64,000 nt of DNA from JABMQB01 sp963678235 (lineage in GTDB: Bacteria > Bacteroidota > Bacteroidia > Bacteroidales > Prolixibacteraceae), in NCBI GenBank assembly GCA_963678235.1, contig OY782766.1:4154001-4218000 (forward strand). The letters run 5' to 3'. The notes beneath the pieces are model-generated. The model had not been told where the DNA came from. It ran no database searches and was given only the letters and a program-made list of their open reading frames with translations. Position numbers and translations under genes: made by a program. Numbering within the stretch: the first letter of the stretch is position 1; each line of letters opens with the position of its first letter. Shown piece by piece: positions 45,293-53,691 of the stretch.

Positions 45293-46399
45293 ATGATTTA
45301 CTTTTTAATGCATAAATCAGGGAGTTTCACGATTCGCAATTATAAAAAATACCGAGGTAAAAAAATTGCAAAACGAATAAGGATCGTAGAATACCATGAG
45401 ATTGAAAAATTAAATAATGCATCGCTTACAACCCTTGTGTTTTCTGATCACGATCGGTTAAGCACCAAACAACTGGAAACGCTTAGCGAGCTGGCAAATT
45501 CTATTCAAAAAAAGTATCCCACTATCCAGATGTTAAATCATCCGGCGAAGGTGCTAAGACGATATGATTTATTAAAAACCTTACATAAAAACGGGCAGAA
45601 CAGTTTTAATGTATTTAGGATAAATGAATCATGGCAAATGATTAAATATCCGGTATTTTTGCGCGAAGAGAATAACCACAATGGGGCACTTACCAGCTTA
45701 ATTTATAATGAAAAGCAATTGCGCCGAAATATTGTTGCGAAACTGTTGCTGGGGTATTCAAAACATGAATTGTTAATTATGGAATTTTGCGATGTGAAGA
45801 ATAACGATGGAGTGCGGAATAAATATGCATTGGTACGTCTATGTTCGAAAATAATTCCGAGGTATTTTGAGCTTAGCAAAAAGTGGATGTTAAAAACAGA
45901 CCTTAAACTAACGGATAAACCTGTTTCGGAAATATTACAAAACTATTGGCAGTTTATGCATGAAAACCCTCATAAAGAATGGGGAAGAGCCGTTTTTGAA
46001 CTGGCAGGAATTGATTATGGCCGGATTGATTATGCCTTAAAAGATGGGAAAAAACAAGTTTGGGAAATAAACGTAAATCCGGCTTACGATAGTAGAAACA
46101 GGGATTACCACCCTGAAATTGATAAACTATTTAAGTTTAGCCATGAAATAATGATGGAAGAATTCCTTCGGCTTGATTCCATTGATCCAATTAAAATTCA
46201 ATTTGACAATCCGGAAGAACTGGCAATGAGGCTAAAAACCAATTGGGTCGATGAAAAATTACGATGGTTTCATAATCATTTTAAAACAAAAAAGAAGGTG
46301 TTCAAATGGTGTGTTGAAGTTTTATTTACCCTTAGTTATGGTTTGGCATATATTTTAATAATGCTCCCAAAGTTTCGAAAAATTGGCAGGAAACCGTGA
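45293..46399 (+). CDS. ATP-grasp-like protein with C-terminal membrane segment
   Basis: The 368-residue protein differs from the eight array members but shows an ATP-grasp pattern: YPVFLREENNHNG (the glycine loop region), LLIMEFCDV, and the metal-binding ending GIDYGRIDYALKDGK followed by WEINVNPAY (E-x-N). A hydrophobic stretch (about 342-360) near the C-terminus could anchor it to the membrane. It lies 14 bases after the disrupted symporter, so the IS may block its transcription from the asnA side. It is probably a ninth ligase of the same locus; the substrate is unknown. Confidence 0.72.
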   Translation: MIYFLMHKSGSFTIRNYKKYRGKKIAKRIRIVEYHEIEKLNNASLTTLVFSDHDRLSTKQLETLSELANSIQKKYPTIQMLNHPAKVLRRYDLLKTLHKNGQNSFNVFRINESWQMIKYPVFLREENNHNGALTSLIYNEKQLRRNIVAKLLLGYSKHELLIMEFCDVKNNDGVRNKYALVRLCSKIIPRYFELSKKWMLKTDLKLTDKPVSEILQNYWQFMHENPHKEWGRAVFELAGIDYGRIDYALKDGKKQVWEINVNPAYDSRNRDYHPEIDKLFKFSHEIMMEEFLRLDSIDPIKIQFDNPEELAMRLKTNWVDEKLRWFHNHFKTKKKVFKWCVEVLFTLSYGLAYILIMLPKFRKIGRKP

Positions 46400-46663
46400 T
46401 CACGCGTTAGCAAATATTCTGTAAAACTCCTTTAGCTTTTCCTTTTTGTTTTTAGACAATCCATGCCAGCGTACACCCTCAATTGCCCCTTCCAAAGCGT
46501 AAAGCATATTGATGCAAACCCCATTGTTTTCGAGTGTCGAAATCCGGATCAATGCATTTTCACTTCCGGTTTCTATTAGTTGTTGTGGCGTACAAATTCC
46601 CACTTGCTCCAATTTCTGAGCGAGGGTAACACCAATGTTTGGTAAATCTGTTAGCGATTTCAT
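46400..46663 (-). CDS. TfoX C-terminal-like domain protein
   Basis: The 87-residue protein is a helix-hairpin-helix type module: SLTDLPNIGVTLAQKLEQVGI at its start, followed by TPQQLIETG and a helical end. This matches the TfoX C-terminal domain (PF04994) found alone in many bacteria. It is convergent with the preceding ATP-grasp gene (adjacent stop codons) and directly follows the pentapeptide gene. A competence role is not implied by this domain alone. Confidence 0.75.
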   Translation of the reverse strand: MKSLTDLPNIGVTLAQKLEQVGICTPQQLIETGSENALIRISTLENNGVCINMLYALEGAIEGVRWHGLSKNKKEKLKEFYRIFANA

Positions 46664-46664
46664 T

Positions 46665-47237
46665 TTAACTGATTTTTATATCGAATGCATCTAAAAGCCC
46701 AATAACATCAGGAATTGAAAATTGTGCTTTTTTGATTTTATTGGCTTGTGGATTTATGGAATAATTGATCGAAGTCCGAAAATCTGATTTCTCCAAATTG
46801 GTGTTGTCAAAAATAGCCCCGCTTAAATCACACTTTAAAAACTGTGAAAGGCTCAAATCGGCTTCCGCAAAATCAACTTCATGAAGGACGCACTTTTTAA
46901 AAACTGTTTTTTTCACGCTTAATTTGTAAAATGAGGCTAAGTTCAATTGGCAATTGTCAAAACTCATTTCTAGCAAAAAGGTATTGCATTCGTCGAAGTG
47001 CAAACCAAGCAATTTGCATCCGATAAATTTGACATCACGAAAGGCAGTTGATGAAATTTTTGCCATGCTTAAGTCGCAATCTACAAAAGTACACTCCTGA
47101 AATTGGAATTCGCTTAAATCAGATTGTATAAAAGTGCAATTTGTGAATGTGCAGTTTTCGTAAGTTCCTGTTTCCAATCCAGAGTTGGAGAAATCATTGC
47201 CCGTATATTTTTTATCAACGTTAAAATTACCACTCAT
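46665..47237 (-). CDS. Pentapeptide-repeat protein
   Basis: The 190-residue protein consists of A(D/N)Lxx-like repeats from about residue 20 to 160, for example CTFTNCTFIQSDLSEFQFQE and ADLSLSQFLKCDLSGAIF. The repeats build a right-handed quadrilateral beta-helix. Some relatives protect DNA gyrase from inhibitors (Qnr and MfpA), but nothing here shows that role. One base separates it from the TfoX-C-like gene downstream. Confidence 0.85.
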   Translation of the reverse strand: MSGNFNVDKKYTGNDFSNSGLETGTYENCTFTNCTFIQSDLSEFQFQECTFVDCDLSMAKISSTAFRDVKFIGCKLLGLHFDECNTFLLEMSFDNCQLNLASFYKLSVKKTVFKKCVLHEVDFAEADLSLSQFLKCDLSGAIFDNTNLEKSDFRTSINYSINPQANKIKKAQFSIPDVIGLLDAFDIKIS

Positions 47238-47247
47238 CTGCTTCTTT

Positions 47248-48399
47248 TTACGATTTAATTTTAGTTCTGTTAGCGAGGTTATTTTTTAAAAAGTTGTCGT
47301 AAGATTTGGATTGCGATTTAAATTTCAGTTTTCGGGTTAGTTTTTTTTCTGATCGTTTTAATTTTCTCTGGGAACAACGCTCAACTTTACGGTTCAGTTT
47401 GTCAACATCTTCGGCAATGAAACCTTTGATCAGGTCAAAATCGGTTTGCGATATTTCTTTCCCCAGGGCAGGTGAAAATTTCCTTTTGACAGGAAATTTA
47501 GAATTTAACCTGATTTTCAGTTCGTAATAATCATTGAGCTTTTCAGATTGTTTTTTTAAAGGATATGCGTTTAATGAAATTTCATCTTCCCGCAACCTCC
47601 ATGGAATTAATACGCTGTCGTTATCGATGTACCTTTTTAGGAGCACATTTTTGCTGGGCAGACGTTTTGTGCGTGTCCACCAATGGTTTTCAACTTTCTC
47701 CATTGCCATGAATGTATCGTACGATGATTCAACACATCCGAGGCTATCAAGGGTATTGGCAATTAGAATGGTCATTGCTTCATTATACTCCAAATCACTT
47801 TTAATTGCTTTCATGGCGAGTGTAACTCCCATCAGGTTTGAATACATATCTTCTGGCGAAAAACTGGAGTAGCGTTCTGGGACAAAAGGAACATAAGAAG
47901 CCCCGTACCATGTTGAAATTTCGTGCCAAAGCGATAACTCATAGGCAATTTTCCCGGCAATTTCACGGGCTGTTTGATCCGATAAATCTGATGGCAAATT
48001 GAGGTGTAAAGATTTTGTTCCTCCTTCCTTTCCAAGTTTTATACTGAAATTGTCTATGCCTTTTTTAGAGATGATTAGTTGGTACAAATAGGCGGACCAG
48101 TCGGCACAATCACGCAAATGCCCCATGTCAATAAATCCTCCTTTTTGGGTATAAACCGTACCATTTTGCTCGCTCCTGCATCCAAGATACTCATGTGGTC
48201 CCATATTTTGAAAGGACGTGATGTCTGTATATTTTACAAAAGAAATAAGAGCAAAACTCACGTTTGAACCAAATGAACAACATGTTCTGATAATCCTTGG
48301 CGGTGGAGATGCCAATTCCTTTATGCTTAACTTTGGAGCCTTTGCACATGCTGAATAGCCTACAACAATAAATAAAATAGCTGGGATTAAATGTTTCAC
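47248..48399 (-). CDS. DUF4056-like lipoprotein
   Basis: The 383-residue protein starts with a lipoprotein signal (LFIVVGYSAC; lipobox Cys at residue 18). The block PPPRIIRTCCSFGSNVSF and the following GGFIDMGHLRDCADW are the most distinctive features and fit DUF4056 as I recall it. The C-terminal 60 residues are Lys/Arg-rich. No function is known to me. It lies between the sulfatase and pentapeptide genes on the same strand. Confidence 0.6.
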   Translation of the reverse strand: MKHLIPAILFIVVGYSACAKAPKLSIKELASPPPRIIRTCCSFGSNVSFALISFVKYTDITSFQNMGPHEYLGCRSEQNGTVYTQKGGFIDMGHLRDCADWSAYLYQLIISKKGIDNFSIKLGKEGGTKSLHLNLPSDLSDQTAREIAGKIAYELSLWHEISTWYGASYVPFVPERYSSFSPEDMYSNLMGVTLAMKAIKSDLEYNEAMTILIANTLDSLGCVESSYDTFMAMEKVENHWWTRTKRLPSKNVLLKRYIDNDSVLIPWRLREDEISLNAYPLKKQSEKLNDYYELKIRLNSKFPVKRKFSPALGKEISQTDFDLIKGFIAEDVDKLNRKVERCSQRKLKRSEKKLTRKLKFKSQSKSYDNFLKNNLANRTKIKS

Positions 48400-48420
48400 T
48401 TTCTACAATTTTTGCAATTC

Positions 48421-50052
48421 TTATTCCTGGCTATCAGCCGGATTAGGAAATTTTCTCATTGGTGAATATCTCAAATAGCTGTCGAATATTTCTTTATCGG
48501 GACCAACAATGCGCGGATCGGCCGAAACTGTAAGTTCGTTGAACAATACTTCGTTTAAGTTTGACTGGATTTCCTGAAACTCGGTTTTGCCCGCTAAATT
48601 TTCAAGGCAAAATGGGTCTTGCACTACGTTGTACAATTCATATTCTGGTCTTTTTCCAACAGCCAGCTCCAAATAAACGTTGGTTGCTTCATCTGTTCGG
48701 TTTTCAATGAGGTAGGTTTTCGATGGGCAATCGTCAATGTCGGTATAAGCACTCTGATAAAGATACTTTTGGTTTTCATCTAAGCCATACATGGGCAAAA
48801 GTTTGGTACTGTCGTTTGGGTCGTACTTTTGAGGAGCACCTGCAGGCCAACGCTCTGGTTTTAAGTTCCAAATAAATATAAAGTCACCGTTTCTGACCAT
48901 CCTTTGCGGATAGCCCCAGTTTAAATACCTTGAGCAGCTATGCCTTTCACGGCCTGCAAAAACGTATTTTTTATCCTGGTCAACAATTCCCTGTTTCTTC
49001 GATTCCAGAATGTTTAAAATACTTTTTCCGGAAATTGGCAACATTCCTTCATCGGGAGTTTGGGTTATTTCAAGGATGGTAGGAGCAAGGTCAACAAAAC
49101 TAATGGGGTCGTCCACAATGCGCTTGCCCGGGAAATGTTCAGGATATCGAATAGCCAATGGCACATGTGCCCCATATTCAAAACAATTGGCTTTTGCCCG
49201 TGGAAATGGCATGCCGTTGTCGGCAGTTACAATTACAATGGTATTTTCAAGTTCGCCGGTTTCTTCAAGGTACTCAAGCATTTGCTTTAAATGAAGGTTA
49301 AACCATTCAATTTCCACGGCATAATCCAATAGGTCACCTCTTATGGTTTCATTGTCCGGGAAAAATCCGGGAACCTCCACATCTTCCAGCTTTTTCCCCA
49401 TTTTCTTCCACGAATCTTTTTCATAGTCCCGATGTGGCTCATGCCCGCCAAACCAAAAGAAAAATGGTTTGTCGCCTTTTACATTTTCAATAAAATATTT
49501 AAAGTTCTCAAAATAATTTACATTGCTAATTCCGTTTCCAAAACGAATGTCGTTGTCGGCGGTATATTTTATGTCGCTATGCTTTATCCCGGCCGCATTG
49601 GTTTCCCTCCAGAGCGAATCGTTGCTGTTTCGGGCATATTGAAACGGACTTACCCCTTTCCCGGTTAAACCGGTTACATAACCGTTGTTTTCCAATAAAT
49701 CAATAAAGGGAACATACTTTTTCATCCACGATGAGGCATGTTGCCCCGATTGCTCGTTTTGCCAGTGGTACCTTCCGGTAACAATGGAGCTGCGAGATGG
49801 TGCACATCCCGGCGATCCGGCATAACAATTCGAAAAATAAATCCCTTCGCTTGCCACTTTGTCAAATGCTGGTGTTGCTATGAAATTACAACCGTTAAAA
49901 CTGGTATGGGCAAACGATTGGTCGTCGCTAATTGCAAAAAGGATGTTCGGACGCTTCATTTGGCTCGAAGGGTCTTTACATGCAAATGCTAACAGCATGA
50001 TGAACATTAAAAGTTGCAAATGGGGTTTTAATGATTGGCTCTTTATCCGCAT
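48421..50052 (-). CDS. Sulfatase (formylglycine-dependent), lipoprotein
   Basis: The 543-residue arylsulfatase-type enzyme would remove sulfate from a polysaccharide or small molecule in the envelope. It begins with a lipoprotein signal ending LLAFAC (Cys25). The metal and active-site motif is GCAPSRSSIVTGR, with Cys83 as the residue that becomes formylglycine. Further metal-site pieces are NILFAISDDQ and VTADNGMPFPR. It is a lone sulfatase with no SusC/SusD pair beside it, so the substrate cannot be read from context. Confidence 0.9.
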   Translation of the reverse strand: MRIKSQSLKPHLQLLMFIMLLAFACKDPSSQMKRPNILFAISDDQSFAHTSFNGCNFIATPAFDKVASEGIYFSNCYAGSPGCAPSRSSIVTGRYHWQNEQSGQHASSWMKKYVPFIDLLENNGYVTGLTGKGVSPFQYARNSNDSLWRETNAAGIKHSDIKYTADNDIRFGNGISNVNYFENFKYFIENVKGDKPFFFWFGGHEPHRDYEKDSWKKMGKKLEDVEVPGFFPDNETIRGDLLDYAVEIEWFNLHLKQMLEYLEETGELENTIVIVTADNGMPFPRAKANCFEYGAHVPLAIRYPEHFPGKRIVDDPISFVDLAPTILEITQTPDEGMLPISGKSILNILESKKQGIVDQDKKYVFAGRERHSCSRYLNWGYPQRMVRNGDFIFIWNLKPERWPAGAPQKYDPNDSTKLLPMYGLDENQKYLYQSAYTDIDDCPSKTYLIENRTDEATNVYLELAVGKRPEYELYNVVQDPFCLENLAGKTEFQEIQSNLNEVLFNELTVSADPRIVGPDKEIFDSYLRYSPMRKFPNPADSQE

Positions 50053-50210
50053 TTTTAATTTGATTGGTAAAATAGTTGAAGTTAGTAAAAATATTAATCC
50101 AACATACGTTATTGTATAATTTTGACTGACTTATGAAACCCGTATAATCGTTAGGAATCATCAGGGCGGTGGAGGATAATAGCAGCCCAATGAACAAACG
50201 AAATCAATTA

Positions 50211-50594
50211 TTATGATTCTTTGATTTGAATATTAGGCGTATTCTTCAGAACTTTAACTGCCAGTTCAAACATATCCTCTTTAACAAAGAGGTAATCGGT
50301 ATTAAATGTTGACAAAACAAAAACACTAATCTTGTTTTCTTTTAAGGGACGCGTAAGATCATGGATGATACCAACCAATGAAAAATCTAAAATCCCATCC
50401 ACTTTAATTGCTTTCCATCCGCTTTCTGATTTTAGGTTCTTGTATTCTGTTTTACAATTGGAAACAATTGAAATTTCATCGCTGGTTTTGGTGATGGAAT
50501 AAAATTCGGCGTCCATAATTTCCACCGGGATTTCTTTTTCATTGTTAACCTTGTATATTGTAAAAGTATCTTTTAGTGGTATTAATTCGATCAT
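50211..50594 (-). CDS. ACT-domain protein
   Basis: The 127-residue protein matches the paired ACT-like fold (ACT_7 type). It contains WKAIKVDGILDFSLVGIIHD, followed by KENKISVFVLSTFNTDYLFV and a final helix. ACT domains often bind amino acids as a regulatory module. It overlaps the upstream kinase-like gene by four bases. Stand-alone members have no firm function. Confidence 0.78.
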   Translation of the reverse strand: MIELIPLKDTFTIYKVNNEKEIPVEIMDAEFYSITKTSDEISIVSNCKTEYKNLKSESGWKAIKVDGILDFSLVGIIHDLTRPLKENKISVFVLSTFNTDYLFVKEDMFELAVKVLKNTPNIQIKES

Positions 50595-51493
50595 GATTTG
50601 AGAGGATTTGCTTTGGTTTTCACAAGGGATATTTTTTCTTTTTTGAGTTTTATATGAAGGCTTTTCTGGAACGATTTTGGTTCTCCATCAACATGGTAAA
50701 TATTAAATTCCGTCTCTATTTCAATCTCCGCATTTGTCGTAATATACTGAACGTATTTGGAGCTATTCAGAGTTCCCATAAATAGCCGGAAAACAAAAAC
50801 CGGATACAGAATCATAGGAAAAGGCCTGATTAGCACCAAATTCATTAGCCTATCGTTTGGTTTTGCCATTGGTGCAATTATGGCATTGTTCCCAAATTGG
50901 CGGGTATTTGCAATGCTAATGGTATGGAAAGTATCCTGTATGGATTTTTCCCCAAAGCTGATTTTTGCCTGGAACGGTTTATATCTGAATATGGATTTAA
51001 GGGTAATTAAAACATAGTTTCGAAAGCCCCTTCCTTTGCTTTTTTGAAATTGGTGAGCAACATAACTGTCAAAACCAATTCCGGCAACATTGACACATGG
51101 TTTTTTGTTGGCTGAGAGAATATCAATCGGAATCGTTTTGCCATTTTTTATATCTTCCAGTAATGATGTAACAGATTTTCGAAATCCCATTTCATTCGCA
51201 AATCCATTGCCCGAACCTGCTGGCAATACCCCAAAAACTTTATCGGGGTTTTTGTGAAGATGTTTTATTGCTTTATTAATGGTTCCGTCGCCTCCAACAA
51301 CAACAAATACTTTATATTGCTCAAGGTTTTTTCGAAACGATTTTTTCAAATCTTTTTTTTCGACATTGATTATGTATTTGATCGGGGGAGTTAAGCTTTG
51401 GAGGCTTTCAACAATGCTCTCAATTTTTTTATTCCCCGAGTTTGGATTAATCAGAAATAGGATATCATTGTTTGTAAGTGCCTTGTTTTGCAT
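50591..51493 (-). CDS. Diacylglycerol-kinase-like lipid kinase
   Basis: The 300-residue protein belongs to the DAGK/YegS family, which phosphorylates lipid hydroxyls. It shows the ATP-site motifs FLINPNSGNKK and VVVGGDGTINKAI and the lipid-side VLPAGSGNGFANEMG. Its ATG is 35 bases from the AlkC-like gene upstream on the same strand. The exact lipid is unknown. The four-base overlap with the ACT gene implies co-translation. Confidence 0.88.
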   Translation of the reverse strand: MQNKALTNNDILFLINPNSGNKKIESIVESLQSLTPPIKYIINVEKKDLKKSFRKNLEQYKVFVVVGGDGTINKAIKHLHKNPDKVFGVLPAGSGNGFANEMGFRKSVTSLLEDIKNGKTIPIDILSANKKPCVNVAGIGFDSYVAHQFQKSKGRGFRNYVLITLKSIFRYKPFQAKISFGEKSIQDTFHTISIANTRQFGNNAIIAPMAKPNDRLMNLVLIRPFPMILYPVFVFRLFMGTLNSSKYVQYITTNAEIEIETEFNIYHVDGEPKSFQKSLHIKLKKEKISLVKTKANPLKS

Positions 51494-51527
51494 ACTGCTG
51501 CTGGTAGTTCTTTAAAAGAAAGTTGGT

Positions 51528-52619
51528 TTAAATTGATGGCAAAACTTCGATTTCGACCTGTGCTTTTGATACTCCATTCACAATAATTTCAAACAAATGA
51601 AAACCGGGATAGTGCTTTCTGGTGGACATATCTTCGAAAGAATGTTTTTTCGAAATGTCGTGGCTACCGGGTTTTAAAACAACTTCCTTCATCTGAAATA
51701 CTTTGGGTGATGATTTCCCACTTGCTTTCACAAAATGTACCTTATATTCCAACCGTACCTTTTGTTCCATTTTTGTTTTGAGATTGAGCTTAAAGTTAAA
51801 TGTAACTGCATTTCCAATGGCAACTTGCTTATCGGAAAGTTCAAAATTGCTAATCTCCATTTTCTCGGGATTTGCAAAACCAAACAACAGCATTGCTTCT
51901 TTATTTCCTTTTTTTAGAAGTGTCCTGCAGGCGTGTTTAATTATCCAATCGGTGTTTTTTGATTTGCCTTGCCATCTTTTGCAAATTTCAAGTACTTTTT
52001 CAGGGTGTGTTTTCGAAATATCATTGAGGTTGTTGGCAACACTTTTTCGTACAAACTCTTCCGGGTCGTTTTTAAGTTTTTCAAGGATGGGAAAAATAAG
52101 GGAGGGATCTTTTTTTAAAGCCGGAATACCCATAGCCCAGGGCAATGCCGGACGGCAACCTTCACTTGCAAAGCGTCTTACCCTGAAATCTTCATCATCA
52201 GCCCATTTAAGCATGTATTCCATGGCACCTTCCAAATTATGAATCAAAAAGGGTCTTATGCCAAATTCCGATGATCCACATTTGGTAAATTCACCCAATG
52301 CCGGAAGGGAAATATCCCAATGATCTTGTCCGTAAACTTCCACAAAATCAGGCAATACGATTGCCTCAAATCCTTTGATGTGAGGCACAAGGTTCCACAA
52401 TATATTAATGGATCTTTCGTAATCATCAGGAAGGAACTTTTTAAGTGCAATGGTCGCATGCCTCATTTTTTCTTTTAGTTCACGCTCTTTCCATTTGTCA
52501 TCGCAAACGTATTCTACAAATGCAGTGCTTTCAAATGGGGGATAATACTTTTTTAACAGGGAGGCAAATACTTCTACTTTATCTTTTGGGAATAAAATAT
52601 CCTTTAATTTTTCAGCCAT
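51528..52619 (-). CDS. DNA alkylation repair glycosylase, AlkC-like
   Basis: The 363-residue protein has HEAT-like repeats (about 20-235), including ADDEDFRVRRFASEGCRPAL and NDPEEFVRKSVANNLNDISK. A C-terminal beta-rich region (about 255-360) resembles the Ig-like domain that separates AlkC from AlkD. Such enzymes excise alkylated bases such as 3-methyladenine. The match rests on domain order and motifs, so a non-enzymatic HEAT protein is a lesser possibility. Confidence 0.78.
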   Translation of the reverse strand: MAEKLKDILFPKDKVEVFASLLKKYYPPFESTAFVEYVCDDKWKERELKEKMRHATIALKKFLPDDYERSINILWNLVPHIKGFEAIVLPDFVEVYGQDHWDISLPALGEFTKCGSSEFGIRPFLIHNLEGAMEYMLKWADDEDFRVRRFASEGCRPALPWAMGIPALKKDPSLIFPILEKLKNDPEEFVRKSVANNLNDISKTHPEKVLEICKRWQGKSKNTDWIIKHACRTLLKKGNKEAMLLFGFANPEKMEISNFELSDKQVAIGNAVTFNFKLNLKTKMEQKVRLEYKVHFVKASGKSSPKVFQMKEVVLKPGSHDISKKHSFEDMSTRKHYPGFHLFEIIVNGVSKAQVEIEVLPSI

Positions 52620-52752
52620 GGGTGGTTTGATGTTATTGTTTGTTAAAGATAAAACTTCCCGGCGTAGAAATTCGCAATAATGAGTAGTTTTGCTTGATTT
52701 ATTTATCAGAACATAAACCCTAAAGATTTAAACAAATATTAATAAATAAAAA

Positions 52753-53247
52753 ATGAAACAAATAGCTCTATTAATTAGCCTATTTCTGAGTTTTCAGGTA
52801 TTGGCATATGGTAAACAAAAGCATAGCACTTATTATTTTATCAGGCATGCTGAAAAGGTAAAATCTGAGAACCCGGATCCCATATTGCATCCCGACGGGG
52901 AAAAAAGAGCGCTGAAATGGGCTGAGGTTTTTAAAGATATACTATTAGATGCCGTTTATTCTACCGATTATATCCGAACCATTGAAACAGCAAAACCTAC
53001 GGCAGAAGGTCACAGCTTAGAGGTAACACTTTATCATCCAACAAAAGTCGATGTTCAGGATTTTAAGAAGAAAACAAAAGGAAAAACGGTTTTAATTATT
53101 GGGCACAGCAATACCATTCCTGATTTTGTGAATGAATTAATCGGCAAAGAAAAGTATGAATTAATTGATCATGATGTAAATGGGAACTTATATATTGTGG
53201 AAATTATTGGGAAGCAAGCCACTAGTCAACTTCTTCATTTTGAATGA
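52753..53247 (+). CDS. Exported histidine-phosphatase (SixA-like) protein
   Basis: The 164-residue phosphoglycerate-mutase-like protein has an N-terminal signal peptide (about 1-20, ending VLAYG). The catalytic histidine is in YYFIRHAEKV, and IIGHSNTIPDF carries the second conserved His. It stands alone on the plus strand between two minus-strand genes. The substrate is unknown. SixA itself is cytoplasmic, so the exported form differs from that enzyme. Confidence 0.83.
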   Translation: MKQIALLISLFLSFQVLAYGKQKHSTYYFIRHAEKVKSENPDPILHPDGEKRALKWAEVFKDILLDAVYSTDYIRTIETAKPTAEGHSLEVTLYHPTKVDVQDFKKKTKGKTVLIIGHSNTIPDFVNELIGKEKYELIDHDVNGNLYIVEIIGKQATSQLLHFE

Positions 53248-53250
53248 TAT

Positions 53251-53676
53251 CTACTTATGCTCAATAAAATCGGGTAGCCTTTGTTTGATGAAATAATTCC
53301 ATCCTCCCAAGCAACTTTCCCTTGAAAACTCCGGGACTTCTTTTGGGAAGGGAACTATTACTTCATGTGTGAGTATTAATGTTGTTTGTTTGCCAAGTTC
53401 AAACAACTCAAATGTCACATACGAATCACCTGTAAATCTTTCATATTTCCAGTTGTATTTGATTTTTCGTGGCGGTATTGCTTCCATAATTTTCCATAGA
53501 TGCACAAACTCCCTGCTTTCCGTTTTAACACTGAAATGTGTTTTGAAACCAACTTCAGGAACGAAATCTTCAATGTTTTCAAAAAACCATTTTTTCATTA
53601 ATTCCAACTTCGTTATAGTATTCCATACTTCTTGAATATCAGTAGTAAAGGTGTGTTCTACAACGATCGGGACCAT
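53251..53676 (-). CDS. SRPBCC (AHSA1-like) domain protein
   Basis: The 141-residue protein has the START-like ligand-binding fold of the AHSA1 family, with EVWNTITKLELMKKWFF at the start and LTHEVIVPFP before the final helix. Such proteins often bind hydrophobic ligands. It is convergent with the histidine-phosphatase gene (3-base gap). No functional partner is obvious. Confidence 0.8.
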   Translation of the reverse strand: MVPIVVEHTFTTDIQEVWNTITKLELMKKWFFENIEDFVPEVGFKTHFSVKTESREFVHLWKIMEAIPPRKIKYNWKYERFTGDSYVTFELFELGKQTTLILTHEVIVPFPKEVPEFSRESCLGGWNYFIKQRLPDFIEHK

Positions 53677-53691
53677 AATTCTTTGAGTTAG

